The notes under the pieces were generated by a model. It was given only the letters and a program-made list of their open reading frames with translations. It did not search any database and was not told the origin of the DNA. DNA of 64,000 bases from Nonomuraea angiospora (GTDB lineage: Bacteria > Actinomycetota > Actinomycetes > Streptosporangiales > Streptosporangiaceae). Shown here one piece after another: positions 17,203-25,642 of this stretch. How positions within the stretch are numbered: position 1 is the stretch's first letter; each line of letters starts with the position of its first letter. The DNA lies in NCBI RefSeq assembly GCF_014873145.1, contig NZ_JADBEK010000001.1:3596001-3660000 (forward strand), read 5' to 3'. The position numbers and the translations under genes were made by a program.

Positions 17203-17467
17203 TGCCGACGCGTCAAACGTGCGACGGGCATTCCGTAAGATCACCAAGCAAGCGGGGATCGGAACCGCCTGGACGCCCCGCGAACTGCGTCACTCGTTCG
17301 TCTCCATCATGAGTGACCAGGGCGTGCCTATCGAGACCATCGCCGATCTCGTCGGGCACGCGGGCACCAGCGTCACGGAAGCGGTCTACCGGCACCAGCT
17401 CAGGCCGGTGACCACCAAAGGTGCCCACACGATGAACATCATCTTCGGCGACAGCCGACACGGGTAG
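17203..17467 (+). pseudogene. C-terminal fragment of a tyrosine integrase
   Basis: The fragment holds ASNVRRAFRKITKQAG, ELRHSFVSIMSDQGVPIETIADLVGHAG and the tyrosine in VTEAVYRHQL, i.e. box II of tyrosine recombinases (catalytic RxxH-like, His and Tyr). The N-terminal arm- and core-binding domains and the first catalytic arginine are missing, cut at the junction with the GntR fragment. Just downstream, TGGCTCCCCGATTGGCTCCC (17482-17501) looks like integrase arm sites, and the tRNA-derived repeat starts at 17567. It marks the right end of the older element. Confidence 0.8.
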
Positions 17468-17518
17468 AGAGTCCGAGTGAGATGGCTCCCCGATTGGCTC
17501 CCATCGACTTCCAGACAC

Positions 17519-17553
17519 GAAAAACGGGGCTCCGGATCTCTCCGAAACCCCGT
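17519..17553 (-). terminator. Rho-independent terminator on the minus strand
   Basis: Read on the minus strand, ACGGGG, CGGAGAGATCCG and CCCCGT form a bulged hairpin followed by TTTTTCG. It lies next to the partial tRNA-Val copy and would have ended the tRNA transcript carried by the older element. Confidence 0.65.
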
Positions 17554-17566
17554 CTCAGCTGCATCT

Positions 17567-17615
17567 TCGTGGTGGGCGATACTGGGATCGAACCAGTGAC
17601 CTCTTCGGTGTGAAC
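17567..17615. repeat. attL-like copy of the tRNA-Val 3' end (49 bp)
   Basis: 49 bp identical to 25641-25689, covering the tRNA 3' end through the T arm to the anticodon stem. It ends at GTGTGAAC, after which the two sites diverge. This is the expected product of tyrosine-integrase recombination in a tRNA gene and defines the left end of the younger element. Confidence 0.9.
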
Positions 17616-17912
17616 TCGCGGCGTGAAGGTCGCCAGAAGTCGTTGTGGAGGTCGGGAGACGTCCAGAGATCGCCAATGGTCAGTGTTGGTTGATGGGGTC
17701 GCTGCACTCTACTGCTGCACCAACCGGCCCTAGACCAAGGGCTAATTGGTAGGGGCGGAGACCTCCCTCACTGGACGGCGGTGACGACCATGCCTAGGAA
17801 CGAGCTTCTGTAGTGCAAAGCTTGAGCGAAATCGAGCCAATTTGCAGATCTCATAGATCTTTTTGATATCAGCAGGGCACTGGAATTAGCGTGTCCGTGA
17901 AAGCATGCCGAC

Positions 17913-18704
17913 ATGACCTCTCCATCGCCCGGCGATAAAAACGCAAACTCAGGGCGCCCAAAGATAACCATCGCCATACTTGTGACTACAGCCATCATCG
18001 CAGCCGCAGCAGCTTTTGGGGAAAAGATTGCTGACAAGGTCGTAGAGTTTATAAGCAGACCACCCAAGGTAACCTTGTCAGCAGTTGAAGACACAGGCGA
18101 GTGCATCAATTCATATGTTTTCAAAAAACCAATGTCTCAGGTTCCCGTTTTCAGGTCTGGCCAGAATTGGACAACATGGGGCGAGTCCAATGGTGGCGTT
18201 GTAGCAGACTTTGCGTCCGTGACCGTTAACGTAGCTGGCGAAAATACAGACAAAATAACAATTACCGGAATACGGTTTTTCGTTGTAAAACGCCGCCCCC
18301 CGATCGAAGGAGCTGTGGTGCGCCCTGACTGTGGCGGTGCGGAGGAAGCTGCATTCGTTCGCGTCAACCTTGACAAAGATCCCCCTGAGATCGCGTCTTC
18401 CTCACGCGTACCGAGCCTCCCAGGTGGTGCCGACTGGAAAGTCACACCAATCACCTTCCCGTGGACAGTGAGCAATACCGACACACTAACACTACTCGTG
18501 TATGCGGACGCAACTGATTGCTATTGCACGTGGAGAGGAGAACTTAGCTGGCAGTCCGGTGACAGCCATGGAACGCTTGCAATCGACAATAATGGCAAAC
18601 CGTTTGAGATAACTTCCTCATCTGAATCGAAACGATATATCCCTAATCAAGGAGTGGGGTGGACAGTGAGCGAGACCGATGAAAGGCCGAACCCGCCCAA
18701 TTAG
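17913..18704 (+). CDS. Membrane-anchored protein of unknown function
   Basis: 263 residues with one N-terminal membrane segment (ITIAILVTTAIIAAAAAF, about residues 19-36) after a short cytoplasmic tail, then a mostly beta-rich soluble domain. The domain has cysteines in GECINSY, RPDCGG and DCYCTW. No family is recognised. Base composition is clearly lower in GC than the chromosome, supporting transfer. It is the first gene after attL and probably element cargo. No strong ribosome site is visible. Confidence 0.6.
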   Translation: MTSPSPGDKNANSGRPKITIAILVTTAIIAAAAAFGEKIADKVVEFISRPPKVTLSAVEDTGECINSYVFKKPMSQVPVFRSGQNWTTWGESNGGVVADFASVTVNVAGENTDKITITGIRFFVVKRRPPIEGAVVRPDCGGAEEAAFVRVNLDKDPPEIASSSRVPSLPGGADWKVTPITFPWTVSNTDTLTLLVYADATDCYCTWRGELSWQSGDSHGTLAIDNNGKPFEITSSSESKRYIPNQGVGWTVSETDERPNPPN

Positions 18705-19493
18705 GGATCTGGCGCCTGCGGGCTACTTCACTGTTCCTCCAGTGACGTCCTGCGTTGTATCTGCCCCCTGATCCTCTGCGATGGTGTTGTGGTCATCTCC
18801 TCGTCGGGCAGGCGTAGCCATACCGGGCCTGCCGCGCCAGGGCAAGCCGTCGTTCGCGTGTACATGTATCCCGGTGACCTTCCGTGTGCGCTGGTTGTCC
18901 TGCGTGCAGGCGGCGGCTTGCCCTGGTGCGACTGGTCTGGTGTCCCTAGGGGTGACCGGCGAGGAGAGGACCACCCAAGCACCCTGACCATCTCCGAGGA
19001 GGGCCGGGGTTTGGGGCGGAGCCCCATACGCCTTTCTTTTCCCTCACTCCTGGTGGAGCTCCTTCCTCGCGCAGGCCCGTGAGTCTTTGCAGCTCAGACC
19101 GCGGACACAGGGGCTGCGAGCGGGCCGCTTGTCGGCTTCTGCCGTGTGGTAGGAGATCGAGGGACATGGAGGGGAGCAACGCTTCCAAGCCGTACCTGAC
19201 CCCATCCCCTCTCGGTGGTGCCGCTTGCCGGCACGCGCGCCGCCGCGGCGGGACCGGCCGAAGAGCCGGAGCCCGCCGCGAGCGAGCGCGCAGGTGCAAG
19301 GGCTTGGCTTGTCAAATGGTCACGCGCGGCGGTGTGCTGTCGGCAAAGGAGAAATAGTCGGAGGGATGGGCTTGGTGAGGCTGATGCTGGCTCTGTGAAG
19401 ATTCTTGATCGTCCGAGCTGGCTGGGGCCGAGGTGGTTACCGAGCTGCATTGCTGTACGCCATGGGCGTCTTCCCTTAGCCTTCCCGGATGCC
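18705..19493. other. Non-coding region of the element with inverted repeats
   Basis: 790 bp without a supported gene. A perfect 13-bp inverted repeat CCAGGGCAAGCCG (18837-18849) / CGGCTTGCCCTGG (18914-18926) encloses 64 bp. More GC-rich hairpins occur near 19220-19290. In RepSA-type elements the replication and transfer sites are non-coding and rich in such repeats, so this is a candidate for one of them. Function is not shown by sequence alone. Confidence 0.4.
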
Positions 19494-20960
19494 TTAACAT
19501 TCTACTGCATCTTCTGTCACGCTATCGGTTGTGGCCAATAACAGTCCCGGTGCTTGTTCCGGCAAGTGAGCAGTCCAACTGCCCCATTGGACTAGCCTCA
19601 AATCAACTACGCCGCCGGAAAACTTCGCGTCCCGGAAGAGAGGCGCGTAGTCGAAGATGGAGTTATCAAAGGCAACTGTGCTGCCAGCAAAGTCAGCGTT
19701 GGCGAACGCAATGGAGCTGCCACGAAACGTGGCGCGATCAAACCGGACCATGCCACCCGAGAAGATTGAGCCGGAGAAGGTGATAGCCCCAGTAGCAAAC
19801 CTCGCGTCTTCGAAGCTGAATATCCCAGCGGAGAAGGTCGCGCCTCCAAAGCTGACATAGCCACCGGAAAAAAGAGCGCCTATGTAGCTGATAGACCCGC
19901 CAGAGAATGCCGCATTGTGGTAACTGACGGTGCCATTTGAGAAGGTGGCTCCATCGAAGCTGACTCTGCCGCCGGAGAAGCTCGCGCGCGGGAATCTGAC
20001 TTTGCCGCCAGCAAACGTGGCCTCGTCGAAGCCGACTGTGCCGGCCGAGAAGGCTGCGTCCTCGAAGCTGACAGTGCTGCCAGAGAAGGTCGCGCGCAGA
20101 AACCTAACTTCACCGCCAGAGAAGCTGGCTCCATCGAAACTGACCGTGCCCCCTGAGAAGACGGCTCCATCGAAGGTCACCCTGCCACCGGAGAAGACGG
20201 CTCCGTCGAACCTCACCTTGCCGGCGGAGAACACGGCGGTTGCGAAGCTCGCACGCGTGTCGAAAGTGACACCCGTGAAATCGAAATCGTGACCATGCCA
20301 TGGGATAGGCGCACCACGTTGAAGGTGCGCACTGATCAGGCGGATTGCGGTGGCCCGAACCTCGGCCATGCCATGCCATGCGACCAAACCTTCCGGGTTG
20401 GTCGCGTCTGGCCTGGATCCGCGAGGCATTCTCAGGTAGGCGCACAGCACGTCAATGCACATTTGACGTCCCCCCACCCAGTCGTCGGCCAGAGAGGCAA
20501 GCGCGTGGATGCCGGCTAGGCGCACGGCCCCGCTTTCGCTGCCGAGTTTGTCGGCGGCCTTGTCGAACCGTTCGGCGTACAGCTTGGCCTGTTCACGTTG
20601 CTCGCCAACCTCAGTGACCCGCTGCTTCCGGTAGGCGACGATCAAGGCCACCACGCCACCGGTTCCAGCTACGATGGCCAACGAGATCTTGATAACCTCA
20701 AGGACTTCGGTAACTGTCACCGACTGGCCAGATCGGTTGGGAACGCCCAGCCAAGCAAGCGCCGCCCATATGAGCCCTACCGATAAAGCCACAGCCCCGA
20801 CGAGCATGACCGTCAACGCGGCTGAGATCGGGGCCAACCGGATGTGTGTTGGTGGCCGATGGAACCACCGGCCGGGAGATCGCGGCATAGCGCAACAATG
20901 CCTGCAGAACTGACGTTTGTCAGCCGATAGGGAAGACGGATGTCGTCTGGACTCCTGCAC
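19494..20960 (-). CDS. Membrane-anchored pentapeptide-type beta-helix protein
   Basis: 488 residues. Two hydrophobic segments lie at about 46-72 and 88-108. A helical region with VRLAGIHALASLADD, common before pentapeptide domains, follows. Then comes a long regular domain of more than 15 coils with an 11-residue period of the form FSGGxVxFDGAx, for example VFSGGRVTFDGAVFSGGTVSF. The central Phe or Leu every five to six residues is the right-handed quadrilateral beta-helix signature. The start is uncertain: GTG 20960 has no ribosome site, and ATG 20888 (MPRSPGRW) is an alternative. Likely cargo of the element. Role unknown; such helices can mimic DNA or act as scaffolds. Confidence 0.75.
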   Translation of the reverse strand: MQESRRHPSSLSADKRQFCRHCCAMPRSPGRWFHRPPTHIRLAPISAALTVMLVGAVALSVGLIWAALAWLGVPNRSGQSVTVTEVLEVIKISLAIVAGTGGVVALIVAYRKQRVTEVGEQREQAKLYAERFDKAADKLGSESGAVRLAGIHALASLADDWVGGRQMCIDVLCAYLRMPRGSRPDATNPEGLVAWHGMAEVRATAIRLISAHLQRGAPIPWHGHDFDFTGVTFDTRASFATAVFSAGKVRFDGAVFSGGRVTFDGAVFSGGTVSFDGASFSGGEVRFLRATFSGSTVSFEDAAFSAGTVGFDEATFAGGKVRFPRASFSGGRVSFDGATFSNGTVSYHNAAFSGGSISYIGALFSGGYVSFGGATFSAGIFSFEDARFATGAITFSGSIFSGGMVRFDRATFRGSSIAFANADFAGSTVAFDNSIFDYAPLFRDAKFSGGVVDLRLVQWGSWTAHLPEQAPGLLLATTDSVTEDAVEC

Positions 20961-21000
20961 GGAGGGGTAGGCGAGACGTATCCCCGCTGATCATGTTAGT

Positions 21001-21021
21001 GCCCGCCGCAGCGCGGCGGGC
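21001..21021. terminator. GC-rich hairpin
   Basis: GCCCGCCG (21001-21008) pairs with CGGCGGGC (21014-21021). It lies between the pentapeptide gene start and the IS. It may be a terminator of a gene lost when the IS entered. Confidence 0.35.
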
Positions 21022-21065
21022 TTGAACCCGCAAGGAAAGTTGTAACAGGGCGACCAGGCATCACA

Positions 21066-22700
21066 TTGTCCTGTCCCGGGACATGCTTGACACGTCGATC
21101 CCAAGACATCGGTGACAGGTGCTGTTTTCGGCCAGTCTGGCGTGCGTCGTTGCGGCGTCGCGCGTCAGGAGGCCGGGATTGGCCCTGGTGGATATGTCCG
21201 TTGTCGAGCAGCGGTATCGGGCTGTGCTGGCGGTGCTGGCCGGCGGCTCTGTGACCGAGGTCGCCCGCGACGTAGGAGTGGCGCGGCAGACGTTGTCGGG
21301 CTGGGTGTCGCGCTATCGGGAGTCGGGGTTGGGCGGTCTGGTGGACCGTTCTCGGCGGCCGCATTCGTCTCCGTCGCAGATGAGGGCGGAAGTAGAGGTG
21401 CTGGTGTGTGAGTTGCGGCGCCAGCATCCGCGGTGGGGTCCGGTCCGGTTGGCGCATGAGGCTGGGCGCAGGGGTGTGGATCCGCCGCCGTCGCGGATGG
21501 GGGTGTATCGGGCGCTGGTGCGCCATGGCCTGATCGAGCCGGGTGCTGGGCGGCGTAAGCGTGTCTTCCGTCGCTGGCAGCGTGAAGCGCCGATGGAGTT
21601 ATGGCAGATGGACATCGTCGGCGGCGTGTTCTTGGCCGATGGTCGCGAGGTGAAGGTGGTCACCGGCGTCGACGACCACTCCCGCTTCTGCGTGATCGCC
21701 AAGGCGGTGGTGCGGGCCACCGGTCGGGCGGTCTGCCTGGCCTTTGTCGAGGCGTTGCGGGCGTTCGGGGCGCCGGGTGAGGTGCTGACGGACAACGGCA
21801 AGCAGTTCACCGCGCGGTTCGGCCATGGCGGTGAGGTGCTGTTCGACCGGATCTGCCGGGACAACGCCATCGTCCATCGGCTCACCCAGCCGCGTTCGCC
21901 GACCACGACCGGCAAGGTGGAGCGCTTCCATCAGAGCCTGCGTCGCGAGCTGCTGGATGATGCCGGTCCGTTCGAGGACCTGGCGGCGTTCCAGACGGAG
22001 CTGGATGGTTGGGTGGAGCATTACAACACCGCCAGGCCGCATCAGAGCCTGGACATGGCGGTCCCGGCCGACCGGTTCGCGCCGGTGAGCGCGGCCGAGC
22101 GGGAGCTGCTGCCGCTGCGCCTGCCGACCATCCTGGCCGCGCAGCCCGATCCGGTGCCTGCCGCTCAGGAGATGGCGTCCGACGTTTCGTCTGCGGCGTC
22201 GAAGCGCCGGGAAAGCAGCAACGAGGACATGCAGGTGGCCAGGCGGCCGACGACACCGGCGGCGTCGTGGTCGGGCGGGCCGATCGAGTTCGACCGGGTG
22301 GTGCCGGCCAGCGGCAACCTGGGCGTGGCGGGCAAGCAGTTCTGGCTCGGGCCGGCCCGCGCCGGTCAGGTGATCACTTTCTGGGCGGATGTGAACGTGA
22401 TCCATCTGCTGGTCGGCGGGGTGCGGCTGAAAAGCCTGCGCTCACATCTGTCCACCAACGACCTGGCCCGTCTGTTCGCCGATGGTGGCCGCCCGGCGGG
22501 GCCATCGCCGCTGCCGCAGGCCGAGAACGACGCGGTGGTGGAGGTGGAGCGGACGGTGAACAAGTACGGCCTGGTCAGCCTGGCCGGCCGGTATCTGCTG
22601 GCTGCCGAGATCCTTGGCGGGCGCCGGGTCACCATCCGGATCGAGGAGAAGACGCTGATGTTCCTCGACCCCGACACCCGGCAGCTGCTGCGGGACGATC
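21066..22700 (+). mobile_element. IS481-type insertion sequence, apparently truncated at its right end
   Basis: The left end is placed at TGTCCTGTCCCGGGACATG, a TGT-starting sequence typical of the family, upstream of the transposase. No matching inverted terminal repeat is found on the right. The transposase frame runs into the remnant gene ahead of repSA. Ends are approximate. Confidence 0.55.
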
Positions 22701-22738
22701 CTCGATGGCTCCGGCCAAGAGCACGAACAGTGGATTAG
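21194..22738 (+). CDS. IS481-family DDE transposase
   Basis: 514 residues from ATG 21194. The N-terminal helix-turn-helix VTEVARDVGVARQTLSGWV (about 21-39) is followed by the rve integrase core with the DDE residues in WQMDIVGG, LTDNGKQF and KVERFHQSLRRE, and the YNTARPHQSL tail. A C-terminal beta-rich extension (GNLGVAGKQFWLGPA, VNKYGLVSLAGRYLL) is found in a known actinobacterial subgroup. The last 15 or so residues (after RQLLR) differ from what I expect of the family and probably come from the flanking gene, meaning the 3' end of the IS is lost. Confidence 0.88.
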   Translation: MSVVEQRYRAVLAVLAGGSVTEVARDVGVARQTLSGWVSRYRESGLGGLVDRSRRPHSSPSQMRAEVEVLVCELRRQHPRWGPVRLAHEAGRRGVDPPPSRMGVYRALVRHGLIEPGAGRRKRVFRRWQREAPMELWQMDIVGGVFLADGREVKVVTGVDDHSRFCVIAKAVVRATGRAVCLAFVEALRAFGAPGEVLTDNGKQFTARFGHGGEVLFDRICRDNAIVHRLTQPRSPTTTGKVERFHQSLRRELLDDAGPFEDLAAFQTELDGWVEHYNTARPHQSLDMAVPADRFAPVSAAERELLPLRLPTILAAQPDPVPAAQEMASDVSSAASKRRESSNEDMQVARRPTTPAASWSGGPIEFDRVVPASGNLGVAGKQFWLGPARAGQVITFWADVNVIHLLVGGVRLKSLRSHLSTNDLARLFADGGRPAGPSPLPQAENDAVVEVERTVNKYGLVSLAGRYLLAAEILGGRRVTIRIEEKTLMFLDPDTRQLLRDDPRWLRPRARTVD

Positions 22739-22778
22739 GTGCCCGACCTGTGACGGCACTGGAGAAGTCGAACAGTGA
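22704..22778 (+). pseudogene. C-terminal zinc-ribbon remnant of a gene preceding repSA
   Basis: The frame reads EHEQWIRCPTCDGTGEVEQ and ends with a TGA that overlaps the repSA GTG. A short Cys-Pro-x-Cys-x-Gly-Thr-Gly tail like this ends the small mobile-element transfer proteins that precede repSA in pSAM2-like elements. The rest of the gene is gone, replaced by the IS. Confidence 0.6.
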
Positions 22779-24175
22779 GCACGCCCACCGTGCTGGCTGA
22801 ATGCGTCGGGCCGGTCGTTCGCGACCTGGCCCGACGCTCCGGCAAAGACCTCTCACGCTGGATGGAACAAGTGCACCGCCTGGGCGGCTGCACCGAACCG
22901 GTCCGCCTGGTCGGCGAAACCATGACCTTGGATGCCGCCTCCGGTCAGGTGCTGTCCAGCTACACCACCGCCACCGAACCCCACGGGCAACTCCTGGTCC
23001 GGTGCGGCAACCGGCGCGCCTCTCGCTGCCCCTCGTGCGCGGAGCTTTACCGGCGCGACACCTTCCATCTGATCCGCGCGGGCCTGCTCGGTGAGGAGAA
23101 GGGCGTGCCGGCCACAGTGCGCGCTCACCCGCGCGTGTTCGCCACCTTGACGGCGCCCTCGTTCGGCCCGGTGCACCGCGGTCCGGACAAGGACGGCACG
23201 CGCCGCGTCTGCCACCCGCGCCGCAACGGTCCGGCATGCTTCAAACGGCACAAAGCCGATGACACGCGGCTGGGCCAACCCCTCGACCCCGACTCGTATG
23301 ACTATGTTGGGCACGTGCTGTGGAACGCCCATGCAGGCGAACTATGGCGCCGCTTCACCATCTACCTACGCCGCCATCTGGCCGCCGCCGCGGGCTGTAC
23401 CCAGACGGCGTTCAACAAAGCGGTCCGGGTCTCCTTCGCCAAGGTCGCCGAATACCAAGCCCGCGGCGTGGTCCACTTCCACGCGGTGATCCGGCTCGAT
23501 GGTCGCACCGATGATCTGGCCGACGTGGTCGAGCCACCCTCGTGGGCCACCCTTGACGTGCTGGATGGCGCGATCCGCTCGGCCGCCACAGCGGTCAAGC
23601 TGGAAGCCCCCGACCTCGGCCAGCCCACGCAAGAGCTCACATGGGGCCGCCAGGTCGACGTCAAAGCCATCCAGACCAGCGAGTTCGATGGCGCCCTGTC
23701 CGAACGAGCGGTAGCGGCCTACGTGGCCAAGTACGCCACCAAAGCCGCCGAAGCCTCCGGCACTCTAGATCGCCGCGTCTACCCGCAAGACCTCGCCCGG
23801 CTCCACGAGCATGGCGCCACCATGCACGCGGCACGGCTGATCCGCACCTCCTGGGCGCTCGGCAACCCCGATAGGCATCCAGAGCTCACGGGGCTGCGGC
23901 TGCGGAAGTGGGCTCACATGCTCGGCTTCCGGGGGCACTTCTCCACTCGCTCGCGCGCCTACTCGACCACCTTGGGCGCCATCCGCGCCGAACGCGTCGA
24001 CTATCGCCGCGCCGAGCTCCTCGACGCACGTCCTGAGCTGGTCGAGGGTTCCACGCTCGTGCTTGCGCACTGGAGCTTTGCGGGCCAGGGCTACACCCCG
24101 GGGGAATCGTTCCTGGCCATGTCAGGCATCAACGCGCCACCAGTCAGCGCAGCGCGAAAGGAGGTGTGTTCATGA
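22775..24175 (+). CDS. repSA: RepSA-like replication initiator
   Basis: 466 residues matching the pSAM2 RepSA group of rolling-circle initiators. It has a cysteine-rich zinc region RCGNRRASRCPSCAELYRRD (about 71-90), TLTAPSFGPVHR, the metal-binding HFHAVIRLDG-type motif in ARGVVHFHAVIRLDG (about 230-244), and the catalytic tyrosine region YVAKYATKAAE (about 316-326). The GTG start overlaps the upstream TGA. It is needed for replication of the excised circle. The downstream xis ATG overlaps its stop, so the genes form one operon. Confidence 0.9.
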   Translation: MSTPTVLAECVGPVVRDLARRSGKDLSRWMEQVHRLGGCTEPVRLVGETMTLDAASGQVLSSYTTATEPHGQLLVRCGNRRASRCPSCAELYRRDTFHLIRAGLLGEEKGVPATVRAHPRVFATLTAPSFGPVHRGPDKDGTRRVCHPRRNGPACFKRHKADDTRLGQPLDPDSYDYVGHVLWNAHAGELWRRFTIYLRRHLAAAAGCTQTAFNKAVRVSFAKVAEYQARGVVHFHAVIRLDGRTDDLADVVEPPSWATLDVLDGAIRSAATAVKLEAPDLGQPTQELTWGRQVDVKAIQTSEFDGALSERAVAAYVAKYATKAAEASGTLDRRVYPQDLARLHEHGATMHAARLIRTSWALGNPDRHPELTGLRLRKWAHMLGFRGHFSTRSRAYSTTLGAIRAERVDYRRAELLDARPELVEGSTLVLAHWSFAGQGYTPGESFLAMSGINAPPVSAARKEVCS

Positions 24176-24360
24176 GCGTGATCACCAAGCGATGGCACAG
24201 CACGGCTGAGGTCGCCGAGATGCTCGGCTTCGGGTTGACCAAGGCCAAGTTCCTCGTGCTGTCCGGCCAGATTCGCAGCGTGAAGGATGGCCGCCACCGC
24301 AAGATCTTGCCCGAGTGGGTGGATGACTACGTACGCGCCAAGATCGCGGAAGGAGAGTGA
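24172..24360 (+). CDS. xis: Excisionase / helix-turn-helix protein
   Basis: 62 residues starting with an ATG that overlaps the repSA stop (ATGA) after a perfect AAAGGAGG. It is a winged-helix MerR/Xis-type fold: HSTAEVAEMLGFGLTKAKFLVLSGQIRSVKDGRHRKILPE. It bends DNA with Int for excision of the element. Position between repSA and int is standard for the family. Confidence 0.85.
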   Translation: MSVITKRWHSTAEVAEMLGFGLTKAKFLVLSGQIRSVKDGRHRKILPEWVDDYVRAKIAEGE

Positions 24361-25571
24361 TAGTGAGCCGCAGAGGCAACGGTGAAGGATCCATTTACCC
24401 GGTCGCGGGTGGCTATCGCGCCTTCGTCTGGGTGACCACGCCCGAGGGCGTGAGAAAGCGCAAGTATGTCAAGCGCAAGACCTACGAGGAGACCCGGCAG
24501 GCGTGGCGGGAGCTCAAAGCCCAAGTGGACAAGGGGCCTGTGGCAGTCAACGCGCCGACCTTGGCCGTGTTCCTGCTCTATTGGCTGCGTGAGGTGGTCG
24601 AGCCCAACCTGGCGCCTTCGACCTACGCCAGGTACGAGACGTTCGTCCGGCTCTACATCACACCTGGACTCGGTCACCGCCGGGTGGACAAGCTCACGGT
24701 CAAGCACGTCCGCGAATGGCTCAACGCACTGCGCCGCACCTGTCAGTGCTGCACGCAGGGCAAGGACGCTGCTCGATCAGAGCCGCGCTGCTGCGCACTC
24801 GGCAAGTGCTGCCAGAGCGTGCCGGCCGAGCGCACGATCAAGGACATCCGTGACACGCTCCGGGCCGCCCTGAGTATCGCCATCACGGAGGAGATCATTT
24901 CCAAGAACGTGGCGAGTGCGGTCCGTCTGCCTACCCCGCGCAAGCACAAGCGGAAATGGTGGTCGGTCGAGGAAGCACGCCAGTTCCTGGAAGCCGCGCG
25001 GCAAGTTCGCGACCCCCTGTTCGTCATCTACATCTTGATCCTGGTGTTGGGCCTACGGCGAGGCGAGGCGCTCGGGCTCACCTGGGATGACGTGGATCTC
25101 GACACGGGCGAGATCACGATCGTCTGGCAACTGCAACGCGTTGGGCGGCAACTCCATCACCGGGAGACTAAGACGCCGGGCTCTTCGGCCATCCTGCCGA
25201 TCCCGGACGTGTGTGTGCAGGCGTTGAAAGAGCGCGCCGAACAGCAAGCTGCCGACAAGAAGGCCGCAGGCGACGCGTGGGTGAGTAGCGATCTCGTGGT
25301 CACGACCAAGCACGGCACGCCGTACGAACCCCGCAACTTCAACCGGCACTTTCATGCCGCCTGCCAGCATGCCGGCGTGCGGCTGATCAAGGTTCACGAC
25401 ACGCGCCGCACGTGCGCCTCGCTCCTGGTCGCGTTGGAGGTGCATCCCCGTGTCGCGATGCAGATCCTCCGGCACAGCAAGATCGCTGTAACGATGGACA
25501 TCTACAGCGAAGTACCGACAGAGGCCACCAGGAACGCTCTCAGACGACTTGGTGACAGCCTCGACCGATAG
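24357..25571 (+). CDS. int: Tyrosine integrase
   Basis: 404 residues. The N-terminal arm-binding domain is GEGSIYPVAGGYRAFVWV. The core domain has an unusual cysteine-rich insert (RRTCQCCTQG, CCALGKCCQ), also seen in other actinomycete integrases. The catalytic residues are in LRRGEALGL (Arg), HDTRRTCASLL (HxxR), ILRHSKIAVT (His) and MDIYSEV (Tyr). The start overlaps the xis stop (GTGA); a second GTG lies 6 bp downstream. It reads toward attR and the tRNA-Val gene, which is its integration target. Confidence 0.92.
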   Translation: MIVSRRGNGEGSIYPVAGGYRAFVWVTTPEGVRKRKYVKRKTYEETRQAWRELKAQVDKGPVAVNAPTLAVFLLYWLREVVEPNLAPSTYARYETFVRLYITPGLGHRRVDKLTVKHVREWLNALRRTCQCCTQGKDAARSEPRCCALGKCCQSVPAERTIKDIRDTLRAALSIAITEEIISKNVASAVRLPTPRKHKRKWWSVEEARQFLEAARQVRDPLFVIYILILVLGLRRGEALGLTWDDVDLDTGEITIVWQLQRVGRQLHHRETKTPGSSAILPIPDVCVQALKERAEQQAADKKAAGDAWVSSDLVVTTKHGTPYEPRNFNRHFHAACQHAGVRLIKVHDTRRTCASLLVALEVHPRVAMQILRHSKIAVTMDIYSEVPTEATRNALRRLGDSLDR

Positions 25572-25596
25572 AGACTGCTGCACTTTGCTGCTGCAC

Positions 25597-25642
25597 AAAG
25601 ATCAAAAGGGCCACTCCCTGTAGTGGGATGTGGCCCTTGATC
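25597..25642 (-). terminator. tRNA-Val terminator (minus strand)
   Basis: On the minus strand GGGCCAC and GTGGCCC form the stem, with an inner TCCC/GGGA pair, followed by TTTTGATCTTT. It directly follows the tRNA 3' end and also faces the end of int. Confidence 0.8.

Noticed and set aside
17567..17615. A second tRNA-Val gene
   Set aside because: Only the 3' part from the anticodon loop to the CCA is present; the D arm and 5' acceptor strand are absent.
18789..19541. Several overlapping ORFs in both directions in the element's non-coding region
   Set aside because: None has a ribosome site with a plausible peptide, and the region is dominated by inverted repeats.
21066..22700. Clean terminal inverted repeats for the IS
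   Set aside because: A TGT-type left end can be proposed, but no matching right end was found by eye, so boundaries are left approximate.
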